Shown: piece after piece, positions 60,063-64,000 of the stretch
How the letters are laid out: each line of letters begins with the position of its first letter
How positions within the stretch are numbered: the first letter of the stretch is position 1
Origin: Candidatus Brocadia sinica JPN1
GTDB taxonomy: Bacteria; Planctomycetota; Brocadiia; Brocadiales; Brocadiaceae
Direction: 5' to 3'
DNA: 64,000 nucleotides
NCBI RefSeq assembly: GCF_000949635.1
Contig: NZ_BAFN01000001.1
Location: 3,345,052-3,409,051, forward strand
Position numbers and translations under genes: made by a program
The notes under the pieces: model-generated
What the model saw: only the letters and a program-made list of their open reading frames with translations
Database searches by the model: none
Told to the model about the DNA's origin: nothing

Positions 60063-60789
60063 TTTTGTTTCTTTGTAACAACCCTCCCCTAATCCGAACG
60101 AGTCGGAAGAGTATTTTTGAGAGGAGATGCTGAAATAAGCATGTCCTGATAAAAATCAGGATTCAGCATGACATTTTGCGTTTTGTCATTCCGAACTTGT
60201 TTCGGAATCTCCTGTATTATTATAGGTTTTCTTCCGATTCATTCGGGTTAGTCTTCTAAAAACCTTAAAAGTTCGTTACCTTAAAAATTAGCTTATAAGT
60301 CTTGATATTACCTGGTATTCCGGTTTTTGATAAAAATATTTTTGCTGAAAATGTTAAAATATTTTTTGTAAGGAATTAATCCCCCTAATTTTGCTAAGGG
60401 AGGACTTCTTCGCCCCGCTTTTAAGGGGATTTGCAACCCACGGTATTCAGGCAGAAATGTGGGCAAAGATACGCTTTGATAATGGGAAATTTATAATCCT
60501 TTATTTTTTGATTCAAAATAAAAGGTTCGTCGTTTTAACAACAGCTATCTTCAAGCTTAGGAATTTCAAACTTTTCGCCTCCCCCTTTAGTCCCCCTCAC
60601 GAGGGGGACAACAACTGTCCCCCGCTGGCGGGGGTAAGGGGGTGGATTTTGTCGTAAAAAAGGTGTACGTGTAAGTCACCGAAGGCCTAATTTATACTAA
60701 CTGAAGGGTAGTATACGTTTACGGGAGTGCAGATGCAAGAAAACAAAGGTTGGTGTTTTCGGTATCTTTGGTTACTTGAAAAAGCAGAC
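60063..60789. other. gene-free stretch with repeats
   Basis: Contains the second copies of the repeats of 59.2-59.6 kb (60552-60690), a GC-hairpin CCCCCGCTGGCGGGGG (60618-60633), and otherwise AT-rich sequence. No ORF is supported. Confidence 0.45.
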
Positions 60790-61426
60790 TTAAGTTACCT
60801 TGAAATAAGACGGCCAGTGCTCCATGGCATAAAGTGCGAGTTGCAGCCTGTTAGCGACTCCGACCTTTTTATAGATACCGTTCATGTATTTTTTCACGGA
60901 TGGTTCACTGATGTTGAGACGTGCCATGATATCCTTGTTGCTGTATCCCTTGCAAATGCATTGAATAATCTCCGTCTCACGCCTGGTCTGGGGGGGGGTG
61001 TGTCAAATTTCCTTTGACAATTTTTTACACACGTGATGATGTCTTTTAGTTTCTTATGGGTAAACCACAGTTCGCCGGAAGCAGCGCATTGTATCGCCTT
61101 CTTGAGCTGTGTTGAATCGGCTCGGGAAACAAGATACCAATGATTCCTTTTGAGATATATTCCAGGAGACGTTGATCTTCTACCTTTGGGAGGCAATCCG
61201 TCAACAAGAGGAGGGTCTTCACCTTGTGGTGAAAGAGTGTTTCAGGAGACATCCTGGAAAAGGTATGAAAATCAGCAATGAGCAGGTCTGTTTTTGTTGC
61301 AATCTCTTTTTCAGATTCGACGATACCAACACGATAACCCATCTTCCGTGCGTCTCCTGCCACCAAGTGTTTGATACCTTCCGAAAAGAGATAGTTACAG
61401 CAACAGATCGATATCTTGAACGGCAT
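60790..61426 (-). pseudogene. LuxR-family response-regulator-like transcription factor with two frameshifts
   Basis: ATG at 61424-61426 with GAGGAG 8 bases upstream. Frame 1 gives MPFKISICCCNYLFSEGIKH to ISKGIIGIL. A -1 shift near 61125 leads into LKKAIQCAASGELWFTHKKL and ends RKFDTPPPRP at a run of nine C (G on the plus strand, 60990-60998). A second -1 shift there opens the GerE-type HTH: RRETEIIQCICKGYSNKDIM, then ARLNISEPSVKKYMNGIYKK. With both shifts repaired it is 212 residues, the normal length. The receiver lacks a clear phospho-Asp pocket. It could be a pseudogene, a phase-variable gene (C9), or sequence errors. Confidence 0.75.
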
Positions 61427-61532
61427 TGTTTTTCTCCTCAAAACGATTACCGGCAGCTTATCTTCTGACAGGTTCAGGATGAACGTATTATACCCCTCAA
61501 ACCGTTCATGCGAACCTTCGTCCTTGAGAAAG

Positions 61533-61690
61533 AAAAAAACCCTACTGCAGAGTTTACAGTAAACATCTTCGGCAGTAAGGCTGTCTCTTCGTAAGCCGTT
61601 TAAACAGTTTAAACGGCTTAAACTGTTTAAACAACTGATAAGACCCTTTCCTTTGCGTCCCCTGATCACTCAGGGTTTGCCTTTATCGTA
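61533..61690 (-). promoter_or_regulatory. cyclic di-GMP-I riboswitch with terminator, copy 4
   Basis: Minus strand: ACGATAAAGGCAAACCC, GNRA hairpin with loop GTGA, GGACGCAAAGGAAAGGGTCT, then a variable arm that matches copy 2 for about 50 bases (the GTTTAAAC-rich palindrome), GACAGCCTTACTGCCGAAG, and terminator arm GCAGTAGGG plus T7. The LuxR-type gene starts 107 bases beyond the terminator. Confidence 0.85.
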
Positions 61691-61712
61691 ACGTTTTTGT
61701 TGATTGCAGGAT

Positions 61713-61740
61713 ACTATAGCATTGGTAATTAACTATGCAA
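61713..61740 (-). promoter_or_regulatory. sigma70-type promoter upstream of riboswitch copy 4
   Basis: Minus strand TTGCAT (61735-61740), a 16-base spacer, then TATAGT (61713-61718). It should start the leader about 15 bases before the aptamer. Confidence 0.6.
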
Positions 61741-62096
61741 GCGAAAAATACAAGAGGAAGTTTTTCCATGACATATAAGCAGGATATTTTGTTTGCAGCT
61801 TCGCTGCGGCAGGGAATGTTTTGGTAAGTTTCAGCGAAGGTAATAGGAAGTACTTTTTTTATTGAATAAAGCCGGTTACGAGCGTAATATATGGAATACG
61901 ATTACATAGGAATGTTTGTTTCAATTATGCAGGACACATGGTATATGAGGTGTCAAAATCCCCCTTAATAATAGGAGGGCAAAGAGGGTTGTCCGGAACC
62001 CGAAAGGAAAAAGACAACCCCCTGAATCGTTCGACTGAGTGTTCGTCTGAGCTCACGCCAAAGTCCTCTTTTTTAGTGGACTGAAAAAGGAATGCT
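61741..62096. other. intergenic region before cbiG
   Basis: About 355 bases with no ORF. I looked for a cobalamin riboswitch (B12-box like GCCACTG) before cbiG and found none. Confidence 0.4.
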
Positions 62097-62909
62097 TTGA
62101 ATATAGCTCTTATTGCCTTGACAGAAGAAGGATTAAAAACTGCACGAAGGATTGGAACAGGTTTTGATCCGCCTCCTTCTACGTATATATTTAATAAAAC
62201 GGGAGAGGGAAATAATTGTAGTACCGAAGACAAGACGCCCCCATATATTAGGCCTTTTTCTGAACCGCTGCAACAACTGGTTAATCGAATCTTCAAACAC
62301 TATGACGGCCTTGTCTTTGTTATGGCCATGGGGATTGTGGTGAGGATGATTGCCCAAAATATCCTCGATAAATACACCGATCCGGCTGTGGTTGTGGTTG
62401 ATGATGTGGGGCGTTTCGTTATCAGCGTGCTCTCGGGTCATGAGGGTGGCGCCAATCTGTTGGCACATCGGATTGCCGCTATCTTGCATACAGATGCCGT
62501 GATTACTACCGGCACCGAGGCGCAGAAGGACATTATCGTTGGTATCGGTTGTAAAAAGGGGGTTAGTTCTGAGGCGGTAAAACAATCCATTCTTGATGCC
62601 CTTCAGAGGGTGAATCTTACGATGGAACGTGTCCGACTGCTTGCTACTATTGAGATTAAATCTCAAGAGCCGGGATTATTGCTGGCGGCGGATGAATTGG
62701 GCATCCCGTTAAGGGCCGTTTCCAGCCGGGAAATTGCGGTATGTGCCAAAGAGCATGGTAGATCAGATTTTGTGAAAGAAAAGATAGGGGTGTGGGGGGT
62801 GTGTGAACCCGCGGCGCTTCTTTCGGGGAGGAAGACTCAATTACTACTCAAAAAACAGAAATATCCAGGCGTGACCGTAGCCATCGCCCAGGAAAACTTT
62901 ACGTGGTAG
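62097..62909 (+). CDS. cbiG: cobalt-precorrin-5A hydrolase CbiG
   Basis: 270 residues from TTG; AAGGA lies 5 bases upstream. N-terminal marks: GLVFVMAMGIVVRMIAQNIL, then VVVVDDVGRFVISVLSGHEG, then GANLLAHRIA. The C-terminal CbiG_C region is GIGCKKGVSSEAVKQSILDA. It opens the lactone ring and removes the C2 fragment (acetaldehyde) in anaerobic corrin synthesis. The end overlaps the next gene by 7 bases. Confidence 0.93.
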   Translation: MNIALIALTEEGLKTARRIGTGFDPPPSTYIFNKTGEGNNCSTEDKTPPYIRPFSEPLQQLVNRIFKHYDGLVFVMAMGIVVRMIAQNILDKYTDPAVVVVDDVGRFVISVLSGHEGGANLLAHRIAAILHTDAVITTGTEAQKDIIVGIGCKKGVSSEAVKQSILDALQRVNLTMERVRLLATIEIKSQEPGLLLAADELGIPLRAVSSREIAVCAKEHGRSDFVKEKIGVWGVCEPAALLSGRKTQLLLKKQKYPGVTVAIAQENFTW

Positions 62910-63619
62910 GCATTGGCCCCGGGGCAAGGAACGAGATTAGCCAGAGGGCATTAGACGCATTGAAAGATTCTGAAACGATCGTTGGCTATAAACTGTATGT
63001 GGATCTGGTGAAAGATATTGTAGGAAATAAACAGATCGTTGCCAGCGCCATGCGTAAGGAAATTGAGCGTGTGGAGATGGCGATACAGGAAGCCCTGGCG
63101 GGAAAGATCGTGTCTCTCATCAGCAGCGGTGATCCGGGTGTTTACGGCATGGCCGGACTTGTGCTGGAGGTGGTTTCTGAAAAAAATATCGATTTGCCCC
63201 TAGAAATTATTTCAGGAATTCCTGCAGCCAATGCCGCTGCAGCCGTGCTCGGCGCGCCGCTCATGCATGATTATGCCGTCATTAGCCTTAGCGACCTGCT
63301 CACACCGTGGGAGACCATAGAAAGGCGCGTAAAGTGTGCTGCCGAGGCAGATTTTGTCATTGTACTATACAATCCCAGGAGCTCTCAAAGGGATTGGCAG
63401 ATTGAGAAAACTGCCCATATCATCCTTCACTATAAATCTCCAGCGACCCCTGTAGGGATCGTCAAAGACGCATCCCGGAAGGATGAATCGGTTATCATCA
63501 CAACACTTGACAAAATGACTTCTCATCCTATTGACATGACGACCGTTATTATCGTAGGAAATTCGACTACCTTTCAATATCATAATTACCTGGTAACAAA
63601 ACGGGGTTATCAATTGTAA
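62903..63619 (+). CDS. cbiH: precorrin-3B / cobalt-factor III C17-methyltransferase
   Basis: 238 residues from GTG at 62903, inside the end of cbiG. SAM-dependent tetrapyrrole methylase: VGIGPGARNEISQRALDAL, then SSGDPGVYGMAG, and YNPRSSQRDWQIEKTAHIIL. It methylates C17 with ring contraction, next to the CbiG step, so the overlap fits a single pathway unit. CobJ is the aerobic equivalent. CbiG as neighbour points to the anaerobic CbiH. Confidence 0.93.
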   Translation: MVGIGPGARNEISQRALDALKDSETIVGYKLYVDLVKDIVGNKQIVASAMRKEIERVEMAIQEALAGKIVSLISSGDPGVYGMAGLVLEVVSEKNIDLPLEIISGIPAANAAAAVLGAPLMHDYAVISLSDLLTPWETIERRVKCAAEADFVIVLYNPRSSQRDWQIEKTAHIILHYKSPATPVGIVKDASRKDESVIITTLDKMTSHPIDMTTVIIVGNSTTFQYHNYLVTKRGYQL

Positions 63620-63643
63620 TTGCTTATAGAAAAGGAGGCTGGT

Positions 63644-64000
63644 ATGCCAAAGGAAAAATTACCTCAACAGTATATCCAAATGAAAAAAAGGCATGAGAAG
63701 TTATTCAACGCAATTGAGGAGGTTGGTAAGACTGTCAGGCAGGAAGGCCCTCTTGACGAAAATACTGCGCATCTGATTCAACTTGCGGCTGCGGCAACCG
63801 TACATTCCGAAGGCGCTGTCCACAGTCACGTAAGAAGGGCTCTTGAAGCAGGCGTAACACCTGATGAGATTTATCACGCAATCATTCTTCTCACAAGCAC
63901 CATCGGATTTCCAACCGTCGTTGCTGCATTAAGTTGGGCGGAAGATGTCATAAAAAAAAGAAAAAATAGGAACTCTCATCCTGGTAAAACCTTGAAATGT
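63644..64000 (+). CDS. carboxymuconolactone decarboxylase/AhpD-like protein (3' end outside window)
   Basis: AAGGAGG precedes ATG. 119 residues and still open at the window edge. The AhpD fold mark is HSEGAVHSHVRRALEAGVTP, then DEIYHAIILLTSTIGFPTVV. The redox C-x2-C before the His is not there (Ala-Thr-Val-His-Ser-Glu-Gly-Ala-Val-His), so it is the decarboxylase-like, non-thiol branch. The reaction is unknown. A 24-base gap to cbiH suggests co-transcription. Confidence 0.82.
   Translation, partial: MPKEKLPQQYIQMKKRHEKLFNAIEEVGKTVRQEGPLDENTAHLIQLAAAATVHSEGAVHSHVRRALEAGVTPDEIYHAIILLTSTIGFPTVVAALSWAEDVIKKRKNRNSHPGKTLKC

Noticed and set aside
61741-62096. Cobalamin riboswitch before cbiG
   Set aside because: No B12 box or matching structure could be found.

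Overview
The window looks like a chromosome segment of a Planctomycetota-type bacterium, possibly Brocadiales (anammox). This is inference from gene content, not from a marker gene. The main clues are a small basic protein of the kind shared by the PVC phyla (38544-38822), a roughly 740-residue GreA with a long N-terminal extension as in Chlamydia (26047-28272), an archaeal-type PEP carboxylase, an unusual Nramp-like transporter and a CuA-type lipoprotein. No rRNA or tRNA gene was found. TGA is used as an ordinary stop by many genes here, so the code is standard.

Layout. 1-6.2 kb: old-yellow-enzyme-type oxidoreductase (cut by the window edge), small YjfB-like protein, SPL-like radical SAM protein, a lipoprotein joining a Cache-like sensor to a CheD-like domain, and a multicopper oxidase. 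6.5-17.2 kb: mobile-element zone with a degenerate group II intron-like RT element, two decayed IS1380 copies (one carrying an IS1634 copy), a three-LamG surface protein, and two genes (Fn3 protein, Ski2-like helicase) cut off at an IS-mediated junction. 17.3-20.0 kb: Nramp-like transporter and Ste24-type protease. 20.2-26.0 kb: the most remarkable region. A c-di-GMP-I riboswitch leads into a same-strand gene series in which three genes (rhodanese, thioredoxin-like, pirin) have one in-frame TGA each. Two have a well-placed SECIS-like hairpin just downstream. 26-54 kb: ordinary housekeeping genes (greA, ppcA, LptF/G permease, rhomboid, dapB, clpB, aminotransferase, ligA, tldD/pmbA around two pilT paralogues, glycolipid genes, B12-type radical SAM). 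52.9-57 kb: RAYT transposase, VapBC modules, IS66. 57.2-61.7 kb: RiPP-precursor-like 40-residue peptide, BNR-repeat secreted protein, intron fragment, two more riboswitches and a frameshifted LuxR regulator. 62-64 kb: cobalamin genes cbiG-cbiH and an AhpD-like gene.

How the parts connect. Four copies of one c-di-GMP-I aptamer plus terminator (10.2, 20.3, 60.0 and 61.6 kb) precede, respectively, a LamG adhesin-like protein, the Sec-rhodanese/Sec-thioredoxin genes, the BNR/Fn3 secreted protein (now 0.87 kb away behind insertions) and a LuxR regulator. In each the 3' strand of the aptamer is also the 5' arm of the terminator, so ligand binding should favour read-through. The inferred picture is a c-di-GMP regulon joining surface proteins, a transcription factor and a selenium-dependent redox module.
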